Assembly: GCA_013398015.1 (NCBI GenBank)
Contig: VZRR01006745.1
Location: 1,420,836-1,484,835, forward strand
Source of the DNA: Oreocharis arfaki
Lineage: Eukaryota; Chordata; Aves; Passeriformes; Paramythiidae
Direction: 5' to 3'
DNA length: 64,000 nucleotides
In this document: positions 25,455 to 39,088 of the stretch, one piece after another
How the letters are laid out: every line of letters starts with the position of its first letter
How positions within the stretch are numbered: position 1 is the first letter of the stretch
Program-made: the position numbers and the translations under genes
The notes under the pieces: model-generated
What the model was told of the DNA's origin: nothing
What the model saw: only the letters and a program-made list of their open reading frames with translations
Databases searched by the model: none

Positions 25455-25534
25455 CCTGAAGTTCTGGGAGAGTAGTGCCTACACAGATATTTCAGTTCAG
25501 GTGCCAGCTATCATTACTTCCCATCTCCCAAGCA
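25391..25534 (-). CDS. NIPBL: NIPBL exon 2: 5' UTR end, start codon, residues 1-22
   Basis: The coding part is 25391-25454 (64 nt) and the 5' leader is 25455-25534 (80 nt). The start codon at 25454-25452 has A at -3. The exon begins after a long T-rich tract ending in TTTAG and ends at a GTAAGT donor, after the first base of codon 22. The 64-nt coding length equals human c.1-64. The 80-nt leader is within a base of what I recall for the human exon (c.-79). A closer AG 25 nt upstream of the ATG has no good pyrimidine tract, so I prefer the 25534 border. The leader holds two short upstream reading frames. Confidence 0.95.
25492..25524 (-). promoter_or_regulatory. Two short upstream reading frames in the NIPBL leader
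   Basis: In the exon 2 leader an ATG at 25524-25522, with G at -3 and G at +4 (a good context), opens a 10-codon frame ending in TGA at 25494-25492. A second ATG at 25514-25512 opens a 5-codon frame ending at 25497. Both stop before the main start codon and neither is in frame with it. They could lower translation of NIPBL. That is inferred from general knowledge of uORFs and not shown by the sequence. Confidence 0.6.
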
Positions 25535-28500
25535 CTAAACACAAAACAAAAAGAACAAAACCAAATAAAATCTCTCCGTTTACTTTAAAAAAAACATTTA
25601 ATTCATTAACATAAATGAAACAGACCATACTACCTTCAGCTGCATACTAAGTGAATTTTTTGAAGAGTGGGTAGAACAGCGTAGATTTTAAATAACAGGT
25701 GGCACTAGACAACTAAAAGGCAAGCTTCCTTCTGGTATCAGAAGCAACCCCTCCATCAAAAAAGATGCAAGTTAAGGCAATTAAAAAAAAAAAAAAGTTT
25801 GGTCAGGCTATGCAATACTATCTCAAAAACTGGTAACAAAAGTTCTGTTAGTTCATGCTAAAGTGTGATAGTACTTAATGCATAACCAGTTGAAGTATTT
25901 AGCTATCATATTCACTTCCCAGTTTTGCAGAAGGAGGTATTTTCATAGAGACTAGCAAAACTAAAAGTAGCAATTTACAGATTCAAAAATAAAGGAGCAA
26001 ACAAACTGACAAATATAAAATCTAAGTATATCAGACAACTAGTAGCAATTTCAAAATTGATTTGACAATATCTCTTTAATATATAACTGTCTGGTCAAAC
26101 TACTACCAGAAATACTATTAACTCCTCCTGGGGAAAGAACCAAAGTTTTGCCACTACTGAACTAGCTCATTTATTTCCTGTAAAACAGTACATTTTATAT
26201 TCAACTACAGAAAAAGCAATTAGTTCACTCAGTTTTCACTAACTGTAAAGACCCCAAATGCAAGGAAGTCCATGTTGATTAAAAAAAAATATAACTGCAG
26301 TTCCACACCATCAAAAATTTACAAACATCACACACTACAATCCCCTAGTATATAATGAAATTGACATGATTTTTCTGAAGACCTTAAAGGAATTTGATAC
26401 GTGGTTACCTGCTGTAGACAGGCACCTGTGTCGACAGTTTGGGAAATAGTAAAAGGAGTCCTTACATAAGCATATCTCTCATCTACTGAAATGCTGAAAT
26501 CACGATTTACTTATGCTAACTTTACAAGCCTACATTTTTGAGAATTACATATAAAATACATACAAACCACAAGATCCTTGTCATTCCCTTAGTAATGTTA
26601 ATCTCATTCTGTCTCATGCCACACCAATATGGCACTATTCGGCAATATATAGCAATATATAGAATACCACTGCTTATCAATACATATGGACTCCAAGACA
26701 AGGAAAACAATGTTATAAGTCTTCTTTCTGCTCAAAGTTTTCATCAGCCACCGAAATTACGTTTTCAAAGTTTCCCTATCTGCACATTCTTTGAAAAAAA
26801 CACTAACACTGAGGTTAAACAGAACTGACAGTGAGTTGACTTCCTCTGCTGCACCTGCCAGAGTCTCATCCTAATCTAAATTACTTATTTTAAAATTAAA
26901 AACATAGTACATTGCAGATACAGAAATCTAGTAAGTAAGGAAACTGCTACAGACTACAGACAGATATTCTATGTGAGTTGATGTGTTTGGTATTTTTTTC
27001 AATCCAGGAGAAAACATCCCTCAGAGCAGTTTCAAGTGCTACTCAATACTCAAGGGTTTTTCGCCCTGAATGAATACAAATATATGCAGAATTTCAGTGG
27101 TTGCCTAGTTCCACAAATAAGCAATTCTTAAAAAGAAATTTTTTTAAAAATCAAAAAAATGCTCTAAAAGAGTCCCATAATGAGTCTGAGGCAACAAACC
27201 CACAAGAGATAACACTTCTAGAATCCGACTTTTCACTGAAAGCACAGAAACTAAAGAATACCTTTCATACATAAATTATATTTACTATAAAAATGTCATG
27301 TCTGATGACTTCTCCTGACCACAACTTCATCAAAGGAAAGGCCACATCGCTAGCCAGTACTATCGGAAATTTTTATGTAACACAGAAACAGTGAAACATA
27401 AGAAAAAAAGTCTATTCACTTTCACTTCCTCATCATGTGAGAAAGCTGTTAACACAGAAGCTGTCACTCCAAACTCAAGTTCATTCGTAATTCAAGTATT
27501 ACTGCCACAATAAATAAATTATACTGACATTTTACAGGAAAAATTCCACCAAAACCAGACACATAAAATTAGAAGCCTTCTCCACAGATATGTGATAAGA
27601 AACCGGAATCTGGCAAGGTCCAGACCTGAAAGTGGAGCAAGTGCAGTGAGCTGGGATGATCAGGGGAAAAGCAAACTTTCTTTGAAAGAGAAGAGCAAAA
27701 GGGGTTGGTTTGTTTAACTAACAAAACAAAGGTCAAGAGGGGATGGGGTTGCTCTCTCTAAGGCAGTCAAAAAAGGTTACAAAGGAAGAAAGCCACAGAG
27801 TAATGCTAACATAACTACAAACGGGCACGTGAATGCAAGCAAGAAGAAAAACAGAACAGAGCTTTTCACCATCAGAGCTGCCAGTTTCTCGAACAGCCTT
27901 CCATTAGTAGAGATAAGCAACACCACTGCTCCAAAGACGGATTGTATAGATGTTACAAAAGGGACAGGATGTGGTTGCCTGCACCAGCTGGGGGCTAAGC
28001 ATGGTAATTCAAGAAGTCTATCTCTGACATTATGAAGTTTTTGTAAGCATGATGAAATGAATAAATAGATGAAAGTAAACAAGAGAGAAAGAGAGACTGA
28101 CGGGATTAAGTGATGGGCTTAGTTTATAAAACAAACACAGTACGAAGAAATCACAGAGTAATATCTGGGTCCAAATACTACATCTGTTGTGTTGAGGGCA
28201 AAATTGCATCTGTTTTAAAATTGGCAAACAAGGTGGAATTCAATTCCAAGCAGAGATCAAGATCCACTGAAACTACAACACAAATTTGATGCTACTGAGA
28301 ACATCAATAAACTCACTCAAAGATTTTAACATCTCAAGCAGTTAGGGGAATAAATATTGACAGCTCAAGACAGTATCAGTTGTTCCATTCAAAACATCAG
28401 AATTTCACGTAACAATAGTTTGACTGTCAGGCAAGTTTTGTTGGGGTTTTCTCCCCTACCACCATTCCCCATGTGTAAGAAGAATTAAAAGTGCTATTGT

Positions 28501-30644
28501 AGCAGCTCACAATTAGTCAAGAAGAATCATCATTTTCAATATCTAAAATTTTTGCATTTTCAGGTTTGTTCAGTAATTGTTACCAATAGTATAACATTTT
28601 TACCCCTTAACTGAAAAAAATGAAACTGTTAAGTTACACTAGCTGAATTAAGGAAATCAAAGATCTACACTGGAAGGCTTTCAACCAATGCATTACACTG
28701 CAGTGTAGCAGTTCAAATAGAGTACAAGAAATTCAGTCTACATATATGTATGAGGTCTTGTATATTCAGTGTATGGGTATTAATGCTCTTGCTCCTTTAT
28801 AAGAAAGAACGGATACCATAGAAGACATTTTAGAGAGGAAGGAACTGCAGTGTACAAAGGAAGCAACACAACGAAGCCCTCAGTGAAAGGAAAACAGTGA
28901 AATGGCAGCATATCTAAAGAATATCGCATGAAAAATTTATCATCATAATACACACTAATAAAGAAAAGCCAAGCCAAGATAGCATGGAAAGTAATAGTTA
29001 AAAAGGTTGGGTTATGGATAATAAGTACACATTTGTTATTTTTCTAAGTTTTCCTTTTCAGTTTTTTTAAAAAATTATCTATATTTGTATGTTATCTCCT
29101 TTCACCTTTTTGAAAAAATTTCCATATTCCCCTTTAATGCAAGAGCAAAATTAAGGGAGGAAGAGAAGATGAAAGTAAGTTGGGAACAATTTAAGTACAG
29201 ACACTGACACCCAGCAAAGAGAGACTACAAGCATAAAAGAGAAAAAAAAAAGCAACAGCCCAAGCAAACATAACAAAAAAATTACCCTGTAAAAATAAAA
29301 TAAGAAATAGAAATAAATTGCAATTGTATTTTTTCAGATATTGCAACATTTAACTATCAGTGAAATGATGAGAGGACTCTGACCACTGATTATCACAGGA
29401 AGGTATAAGCACGGCATTCATGAAACATTCCTCTTGGTTCAGAAACTGTCTTGTGTCTAACAAAAATACCAGGTTTTCCCCAGTTTTGCTATAGGCATGC
29501 ATGAGAACAGTAAAAAACAAAATAAAAAGAAAATCTGTTTATGTGCACTAATACAAAAATGCTCAGTAGCAATGCAAAGATAAGTAACCAATCTCAGAAT
29601 TCAGAAGCTTCCTATGTACACTCAAATGTTTCATTCTTCATTCTCCAGGATATTCTTCAATTTACTATATCTTTGGATTTAAAACAATAAATTACATATA
29701 ACTAACGTGGTATTTCCAAGAAGTAAAAAGGTGGATTAAAATTACATTTTAAAGAAAAGGTATTATACTAGATATCTATGGTTTTCTTTTTAAAATACAT
29801 TCTATTAAGTAGAGTATTTTAAATAGTCTTGTTTTGTTTCACGTTGTTTATGGAATCTTTATTTAACATGAAACTACTTTAAAAAGTAGTTTGAGTTTCC
29901 TACATGTTGAGTAACATCATACAGATATAACCACAGCACCAGGATCCTGACTTCTTCAGTTGCATACGCAAATCAAACCAATACAACCATGTATTAGCTA
30001 ATTTATGATTTAGATGAAAATTGGACATTATTCTTTTCTTTTAAATCAGCAAACCTGCAAACACAATTTAGCAACCTTTGTCTCATAGTCAGTTTTAAAC
30101 TTCTACATTTTGCAATAAACTACTTTTCTTGTTTGTTACTACATGAATCTCTGCTAGCTAGGAGTCCCTAAACTATCTGTAAAAAATATTTGCTTAAAGA
30201 ATGAGAATCACAAAGAGAATTAATTAATATCCTTTAGCACTAATTCAAATAAGATACTGTGACTGAGGTACATTATACAGATTTATCCACAAGAGGGCAG
30301 ATTTCTGGTTTCCATTACAGAGCTAGTTTTATACAATGACAGAAAGCTTCCAGAACTAAATGCTTTCAAAAATACTTCAAAAAACATACTAAAGAAGGAG
30401 ATACAGTTGATAAAATATAATTTAATACTTAAGTATCTGGGGAGGGGGAAGCATACACATTTATAATATAAAGGATTTAACATTAATTCAATCTCAGAAA
30501 AAGTCAGTATTGGAAATAGAAGAGTGAACATTAATTAATCAGCTGCCTGATGCAGCTGCCTAAGGTTAAAACAGAAACACAAGAAAACATGAAGCTACTG
30601 GATATTTATTTAGGTTGAACAGCCAAAGAGGTGGTTGCAGCATG

Positions 30645-30716
30645 TGGGGGGGAGGTAAAGAAAAAGGAGTGGGGGGCGGGCAAGCAGGGGAGGGGGTGGG
30701 TGGGTGGGTGTGTGTA
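30645..30716 (+). repeat. G-rich tract with G-quadruplex motif and (TGGG)n run
   Basis: Several G runs (GGGGGGG at 30645-30651, GGGGGGCGGG at 30671-30680, GGGG at 30687-30690) lead to GGGGGTGGGTGGGTGGG at 30692-30708, followed by a short TG repeat. Four G-tracts of three or more with one-base loops meet the strictest quadruplex pattern. The G strand is the template strand of NIPBL. Confidence 0.85.
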
Positions 30717-31369
30717 CTAGTGAAATCTGTATGTTTCATTCATAAAGTGATACAGCAGTAGAACCAGTGATGCTGACAAAACAAGTCAAAAACGAAAAGG
30801 TTTGAGATAAGGATTATCTAGTACAACTTCTAAACCATTATTAGCATAATGTGTTTTCCTACAGTAGGTGCTCAAACCACCAAAAACTACAACCATTGCA
30901 AGAAAAAAAAACTTAGTGAAAAATACTATACTGTACAATTGTAAACTGCCTATCATTATAAAGCAATCTTTAGGAAAAAAAAATTAAAGCAGCCAGCTTC
31001 TTAATTTATAACTACTGACACATTCCTTTGGTCTCTGCTGCTCTAATTTGATAACAACGACACTGATGTCTCTCCTACCCATGTGATACCAGTGGCAGTG
31101 ACACCACAGCACACAGCAAGAGAAATCCCAGTACAAGCAGTAGAAGCACAGACAGAACGAGATCGGCCTGTGGATTCAGCAAAAGACACACCCGGATGCA
31201 GGAGCACTCATATTTCTACCAGGGTAAGCATCAGTTGTGCTCTGCACCTGTAATAACTCTTCCTAGGGGAGGGGAGAAAGGGAGTTGACACAACCAGACC
31301 ACAACCAAATTCAGACCAAGCCATTTGCAGAGAACAGATACCTACAGGTCATATGCAGCTTCCCTGATC

Positions 31370-31522
31370 TGTGGGACAGTGGGATTGAGTGCACCCACTG
31401 TAAGTTTGCTGACAAGTCTGAGCTGTGTGATGCAGTTGTCACGCTGGAGGGAAGGGATGCCATCCAGAAGGACCTGGACAGGCTTCAGAGGCAGGACCGC
31501 ACAAAACGTTGTGAAGTTTAAG
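31370..31522 (+). mobile_element. CR1 LINE internal fragment
   Basis: It carries the CR1 run AAGTTTGCTGACAAGTCTGA, ACGCTGGAGGGAAGGGATGC, CATCCAGAAGGACCTGGACA and GTGAAGTTTAA. It is truncated on both sides. The 78- and 75-codon open frames across it belong to this CR1 sequence and are not host genes. Confidence 0.85.
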
Positions 31523-34500
31523 AGGAGCAGTCACGATACTAACTATCACTGAGAAAGAAACATAAAAGGAAAACACCAACCTACTTCAGCAGCTCATATA
31601 TTTATTTCTCATCTGCAGTATGTATTTCACATGCAATTTTTACTCCAACAAAGAGTAAAGCTCTTTTTAGTGAACACAGCCCTTGTGCTTGCTCAGGCAC
31701 ATATACAGTGGCTGATATCAGACACAGTCCATTTTATTGAAAGAAAATAGCTAAGGGATGTACAGAAGAGCAAAAGCAAATAAAAGAGTTCATTTAAGCC
31801 AGCTCTGTCAAATGGAGAACACTTCAGGTTGCAATACCCATCTTTGTTAATAAAATAGTTGTGACAGGTATTGGGTAGGAAGCAGAAGCTTGGTTTTTTT
31901 CCAACTTTCCAGAATGCCTCATGTTAGCTGTTAGCAATGCTGCCCTTTCCTAAGAACAGTTGTGTGCTGACTTTCACTTGTATTTTAAAGACTTTTTGTT
32001 CTTTTACTAGGCTGGAACTTAACCAGACTAAAAGCCTAGTGATTAAAAACTGAACCAAAACCTACTTAATGCAGTAGTCTCTTCCAACTTTTAATCTTGC
32101 ATTTCTGCCCTTGAACTCTCTCATATGCTTCATAACCTTTGCTAAACAAAACTGGTAAGAAATTAACCTCTTGAGGCAGCAGCTGATTTTACACAAGTCT
32201 TCATGACACACAATTTTTGTCTCTTTTCTCTTTGACTCTGAAAATTAATTAAAATTCCTCCAAACTTCTTCCATACACACAAAGAAAACAGATGCACCAG
32301 TATACCATTTCTTTAGCAACTCACAATAAACACCAACGTAAAATTCTGTATAAACAGATTTAGTGAGCTGCATTTCAAAAACATATCACCTCTTCATATT
32401 GGAGTTAATATTGACCAGTGATACACTATTTTGTTTGTCCTAATACTCATCTTGTTGCCTGTTTTTCAACTTTAACTTCTCACATATACAAGACAGATGC
32501 TACATAGCACTGCAGGTAGTTAAGATGCTTTTCTTCTGGATTGCTGTATTACTTCCTCTCATCCTCGCAACACCATGAAGCAATTCCTCCATGCAAAGAC
32601 TCTCACCTAGCCTGCTGTAACATATCCAGTTTCCCTCTCTCATATCAAATCCAGTACCACACCCCTCAGCTGCTGGATGAAGAGAGACAGCACATGCTGC
32701 AGCCTCTCTCTCAATGGGAACACAAGAATCTCCTCTATTCAACAGCCAATTTTCACAAACTAAGCTGTCTTGAGACTTCCGGCCCTTGTAAATTACAACT
32801 GAAATTTGCTGCTGCTTTCCAAAATTATTAGGCTGAGGGACTTACAGATAAAGAGGTAGATCAATACGTAGAAAATTATTAAATTAATCAGTGTTTTTAG
32901 TGGCTGTGTGCAGAAACACAAAGAGCTCCAGTTATACTGTCCTGCTGTACACATTCGCACAACTAGTGGCAATGTAATTATTTTTGTAGTTTTATAGCAT
33001 TCACTATGGAAAATCTGTTCTGTTTGGTTCATTTTACATGAGATACTATATATTGTTTATTTAGCATACAGGCAGAAATACTCTCTATAGGAAAGTATGC
33101 TAACAGTTAAGAGACAAAACCCCCTAAATAATCAATGAAATTTAACATTTTAATTAAGATTACTAACATCTTGCAAAAACATATTGCCACGAAAGGTTGA
33201 ACATGAGCAGAGGTAACTTGCAAAAAAACTCAACTACAGTGTGTCTAATAAATGCAGTAACTGTATAAGAGACTTCAAGAGATTAAATTTTTCTATGTTT
33301 GATAACGGATTTTAGTTAATGTTTGTGTTCTAAAATTGAAAATTACATAAGCCTTTTGAACATACACCATCCAATCTATCAATGCTAAAACTGTAGAGCT
33401 CCATGACTTTGTGACTACAATTTAGTGTAAGGATTCCCTGATGTTTTCCTTTAAGGCATCGAAAAATTATCTTCCTATCCTACTTAGTTACAATCCCTAT
33501 TAACATTATAAACCAAGAAATTACCAATAAGCCTGTAAAACAGTATCACTAGTCAGCCAAGATAGTCCTTTTTCCCAATTCCACACACACTCTGGTCAGT
33601 TAAACTTCTGAAGCAGAATGAGCCCAAAGACATAGCACAGAAAACAAATGGAGCCTAGAGCTTGGGAAAAAAAAAATCAAATACATTTAAAAAGTTACTA
33701 ATAAACCCTGAAGCATAGCACACACAACATCTTGACATATTGTGCTGAAATAACTGTTGATGAACTAAGCTCAAATGAAGACCAGCTTACCACGAGCAAT
33801 TAAGGCTAGACAGTAACAACCTGGAATCTCTCAATAGCTAGGAAAAATATATTGGTGTTTGGTCCTTGCAGGTCTAGGGACAGGTTCACCATGTTACCTA
33901 CGACAGCACCCTATTAATTCTGAACTTCTCTTGCTGGTTCTCCTACAGCTGCAGCAAAAACACACGAGAAGTTTCTTAAGCTCACAAACGGTACCGAAAG
34001 CAGGTACGCATTTCCAAAAAGAGAAAAAAATTTCTCCAAGGTGGTGTTTCTTTCACCTTACTGACCATCTTCCACATCGTACTCTTGATAGCCTTCAGAT
34101 TTACAAATCTAAACCAAAACTACACAGGAATTGCACCAAATAGTTTGCAAAACTGCCCACAGGCTAAGCCTAGCTCACATCTTCCACCAAGATTATGCTT
34201 TGCAACTTCGGACGTTTTCAAACTTGCCACTGTCACAGCATAAACAAACATTTAATCAAGAACAATCAGATGAAATTATGATGGTCATGCACAAAAAGCT
34301 TGAGGATTTTTAATGTGTGGCCCGTCCATACTAAACATTCTCCGTTCACCTTCACTGGGTACTGCAGCAACACAAAGAAACACAGAATAGCTGTCAACAG
34401 CGAAAATATACTTGTAGAAGTCATAATTCAGAGCAAAACAAAAAGGTAATTATTTACATGGATAGGAATACCATGACCCAGTTAGTATATAACAAGTACA

Positions 34501-36136
34501 GTGAAGCATACTACTTTGAAGAAAATCTCCTTTTCACGGAAATTGCCTAAAACATGCATCTGATTTTTTTTTCTTTAACAAACTTAACTAACTGAAACCA
34601 GTTCGGAAATTTTCTTCATACTTGAGTAGAGCTCACTCAATACAACTTAATTTTACAGTAAAATAAAAACAACTGAATTTAAGCTACTAATTCTGAAAGA
34701 GAACATAAGCTCAAATGTTTAATGTAGCTCAACTAAACCACTTCTAATTAATTCCTCCTGTTAATTTGTATTAAAAGTCTTCAGTGTTGTCAGGTAGACA
34801 AGGACTGAGCGATGCCTTTATTTCTAATTATTTGAACGAAGTCACACATTTTGAAATAGTTCAGCTGAACACAAATAATACACCTATGAACTAACTTCAC
34901 ATTTGTTTTCCTAAGAAACAAGAACAATTCCAAGTTACGCATTGTAGATTTCTTATCAGAACTTCTGGTACAAACTTATCAATCACAATAAAAGTGTGTA
35001 GAGGACAGAAAACAGAAGATTAGCTATGACACTTCAATATTGAACTGTTGTCAATGTAGTAGATTTTACTTTCACCTTAGAAAGATCATAAACAGTGACA
35101 CAAAGAGCTGAGAACTGAGGAATGGTTCAAAAAATTTCACTTAATCTGCAGGCTTCTTCGAAAAACACAGAACATGGCCCTATTCTGTTCTGTCATGGCT
35201 ACCTCCTCATCTCACAACAATTCCACAAAGTACAAGGATGGAAGAGACAAGACCAAAGAGCTTTCTGAACAGTCCATGAAACAAACGTGATTACCAACCA
35301 AACAAGTTATCTTTTACTAACCTTTTTCCCACATACAAAATGGATGTCTTTAAATTTAATGTCTTTGTATTCTAATCTGGTTTTGTTCTGTTCCTTTAGT
35401 TCTATGTTTCATCAGCTGTTTTACACAACTCCCAAGGATGAGGCTGAGTCACAGGGTTAGAAAGCTACAGCTCAGTTGCTCAGACAGGTGGATGTGCAGA
35501 CACGGCTGTGCACTTAGAGAAACTGGGGAGGTAGATGGAAAAACGAGTTTAGATAAATTTAAGCAGTAATTCCAACAGGGATTCCCATCCTGTTACAGAA
35601 TTTGGCTTCTGCTGATGCAGAGGACAGCACAAAGACAAATAATTAAAAAGCAACAAAGATACACTTCCCAAAATGTTAATAAACACTTGAAAACAGCATC
35701 CAGCCGACTGAAGGCACAATACACACATTTATTGTTTCCAAACCTGCCTTTCTCCTGCTCCAATTGCTTATCATTTATCTCTGTCCATGATGTATGTAAT
35801 AATCCCATTACTGCATAAAAATGGTCTGCCCTTGCAGATATTTTTCTAAAGGTCTGCTTTTCGATATGCAACACAAAGAACATCAGAAAACAAATAATTT
35901 TAAATTTGACAGGACTGCAAACTGCCATCACCTCTGCAGCTGAACAATGCCTTTCAGCACCAATGAGGTATAAACAGTTCATGACAACAAATACCAAAGA
36001 CATTGAACACACATTTGTTTTCCCTTCTCTGTTCCCCCCACCTCCTTGCCCTTTGAGGGAGAAGGAAAGAAGAGAATTACTACTGTGTTTATGTATCCAG
36101 GAATAGTTATCTACTACTTTTTTCCCCCCCAAAAAT

Positions 36137-36205
36137 CAGAGAATATTGACGGAAGTGACCTCTGGAGATTATCTTGTCCAATCTCCCACTCAAGCAGGGA
36201 CACCA
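36137..36205 (-). mobile_element. Short CR1 3' tail fragment
   Basis: The plus strand reads GAAGTGACCTCTGGAGATTA, CTTGTCCAATCTCCCACTCA and AGCAGGGACACC, which is the reverse complement of a CR1 3' end. Its limits are approximate. Confidence 0.75.
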
Positions 36206-38599
36206 TGATGTCCAGAAAATTGTAGGGGGAGAAGGAAGGGGGATATAAATCCTCCCATTTTTTAAAAAAATAAATGTACTCAAATTGACTATGCACTTTA
36301 TTTTCTTTAGCAGTAATCTTTATTAAAGCTGGCAGAAGTACCTGATTTGCTCTCTAACAAAATAAATCCAAAGACAATTCAACCACTGAGACAACGCATT
36401 TTATTAGACTTTGGAAAAAAATATTTCCCAAGATCTAAGGCTCTCCGTTCACAAAGTGAAAGTGTAAACAATCTAGTAAGCAACATTTTATTAGCAAAAT
36501 TAGTATTTTCAATTGCAGAATACTCTATTTTTGAACTCCTACTCTAGTAGTCATATTCTGCATTTTCATTTTAAGAGCAAGAAGTGAGAGTTTTAGATTA
36601 CAAAGGCCCCAAGGAAAGTAACATTTCTAATCTTGACAGTGACAGTAACAAAGCAAAAACTTGTCCTGAATTTAACATTTGCCTCTATCTTTAGAACAAG
36701 TAAGTTACAATTAACCACATAACCATATACCAAGAGTATATATAGCTATAAAAGGTCACCACAAGCTAAAAGGACATCAGTAATTCAGAAATGGTACCAA
36801 ATTATGCCAAGAATTAAGTCGACACTAAACTTCCTTTTCCAAAGCTATTCCATACTGTAATTTTTACTTTTGGCTTTTAATTCCATTCATACACTACTTT
36901 GATGGAATGTAGAAAGTAAGTTACCTGCTTGAAGACAGCCAGCATGTACAGTAAACAGCCATATTAAAAAAAAGTCCCTTTTACTGTAAATAAGAATAAG
37001 AAATAAAAAACCAAACCAAATAAAAACCACCAGAGGCTTTTAAAAAGCATCTTGCAAAAAGAAATGAGTAATGAGCCCAGTTAGAAGAGGCTTTTAAAAT
37101 AAAATTAGAAATATCTATAATGACAGAGACATTTTTCCTACACGATTAGTAGACGCAATGAAGTCTTTTCTACTCTTCTCAATTCACATATTCATGGAAC
37201 TGTAGAAGACTCAGGTTTCAGCTTTAAGTGATAGTACAAAATATGAGCCACAGGCTTCCCAGTCGTGCTTCGACAAGTATGAAGAACTTTGGTTAAACAA
37301 GCTTTCTGCAACCAGATGAAGAAGTTGGAAGAGAAACACATCCAAGTATCTGACTTCACTATTTCCCAAATCAGAGTGTAGCTGTAGTTTAGATTTCTCC
37401 TTTTGCAGCAACCCTTCTCTTAGATCACCAAACACTACGCCTTTCAACTGCTGAATTAACCATTATTAACACTCAGCATACAGATTCACAAATAAAATGT
37501 TTCCTTTCCAAGCCTTGAAGGAACAAAATATTTTGGCAAATTGCTCAATTCTTCCTAAGCAACTTTTACACCTGATCTTACCCACCTGAAACTTCTTTTG
37601 TGGGTTTCAAAGCAATGGTCATAACCTTCACAAGTGCGACAGAAAATATATGGCTGACACTTTAACTGTCTGATTTCCTTCAATTTAGCGAAGTCTTCCA
37701 GCATGACTTTGCAAGCCAGTACCATCTCCCAAGTGCATTATCGCTAACTAGAACACAAAACTTGACAGTATATTACCCAAAGTTTGAATGAGCGATGCTG
37801 AAAATCACATTGCAAGCTAACACAAAAAATCCCCTGAAAAATAAACCAGCCAACCCACCCACCCATCCTTATTTCTTAGACACTGGTTCTTAGAAATGCC
37901 TCTACTAGACCTCAGTTCCTCTTGGAAAAATGGAAGTCCTTCAGAATCACTCCTTAGCAGAAATTTTACAACTAGATGTAAAAAGGACTGGAAATGCTAC
38001 ACCTCTTGAGCTGATTCCAAGTTCTCAGCTCAGAAGGCAATTTTGGTATCTAGCCTTCAAAAACCAGGCAAAACCACTAATACAAATGCTATTTCAATGT
38101 CCAGGATATTACGTGAGACAAGCGATCTTGGAAAGATGTAAGCAGTCAGTCACTCCCATAAAATTTCCATTAAGTTTGTCTAACTCTTTTGAAGAAAATT
38201 TAGTTAGAAAGATCTCATTGCTTATTAACACATAATGGAAAGAAAGGGTTTCTAATACTAAAGGAAAGTTAAGTAACGTATACCAGAAAGGGTGAATATA
38301 ATCTATGATATAGAAATAAATTCTACCTGGAAAATAATTCGAGATATTAGTTCGAGGGAACTGGAAAGATTCACACTATGTGTCTCTAAAGCGATAATTC
38401 TCTCTATAGTAAATTAGAGCATAATAATTTAGAGCATAGCTCTTTTTGGAAAGGATTTAAGAGACCTAGACCACATTTGTTTCCAAATCATGAATGACAA
38501 TGCCTACTTAATCAGTAACTACAAACACCAGAGAGCACAGCTAACCACATATGCAGCAGAGTTTTTATCAACAGTTAAACTTGAATGAAATATAACTCG

Positions 38600-39088
38600 A
38601 GAGGGAGGCCCATGCAAACGTCATGAGGTTCAATGAGGCCAAGTGAAAGGCCCTCAAGTATGTTGGGGCAGTCCCAGGCACACACGTAGGGTCGGGCAGA
38701 GAATGGATTCAGGGCAGCCCTGAGGAAAAGGACTTGGGGGTGCTGGTGGATGAAAAGCTGGACGTGAGCTGCCAATGTGAGCTCTGAGCCCAGAAAGTCA
38801 GATGTGTCCTAGGCTGCATCCAGAGCTCCACGGGCTGCAAGGGAAGGAGAGGATTTTGCCCCTCTGTTCCGCTCTGGCGAGATCCACCTGGAGCACTGCA
38901 TCCAGCTCTGGGGTCCCCAATATATGAAGGACATAGACCTGTCAGAGTAAGTCCAGAGGAGGCCACCAAGACAATCAGAGAGCTGGAAAACCTTTGCTAT
39001 GAAGACAGGCTTGAGAGAGTTGGGCCTGCTCAGCCTGGAGAAGAGAAGGCTCTGGGAAGACAACAGCCCCTTCTAGCACCTTAAGGGA
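38600..39088 (+). mobile_element. CR1 LINE, left half (split by provirus)
   Basis: It runs TTCAATGAGGCCAAGTGAAA, CTTGGGGGTGCTGGTGGATG, AGCTGGACGTGAGCTGCCA, AGCACTGCATCCAGCTCTGG, then GCTCAGCCTGGAGAAGAGAA, in CR1 order. It breaks off at TTAAGGGA where the LTR begins. The same element resumes at 42087. Confidence 0.93.
39083..39088. repeat. Target site duplication, left copy (AAGGGA)
   Basis: Six bases directly before the 5' LTR, identical to the six directly after the 3' LTR. They lie inside CR1 sequence. Confidence 0.93.

Noticed and set aside
31285..31552. Two open frames of 75-78 codons
   Set aside because: The underlying DNA is a CR1 fragment; there is no host gene.
35593..36132. 179-codon minus-strand open frame
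   Set aside because: Longest non-exonic frame in the intron, but composition is intron-like (Cys, Phe and Leu-rich), no domain is recognised, and it runs close to a CR1 tail. No splice or start evidence supports it.
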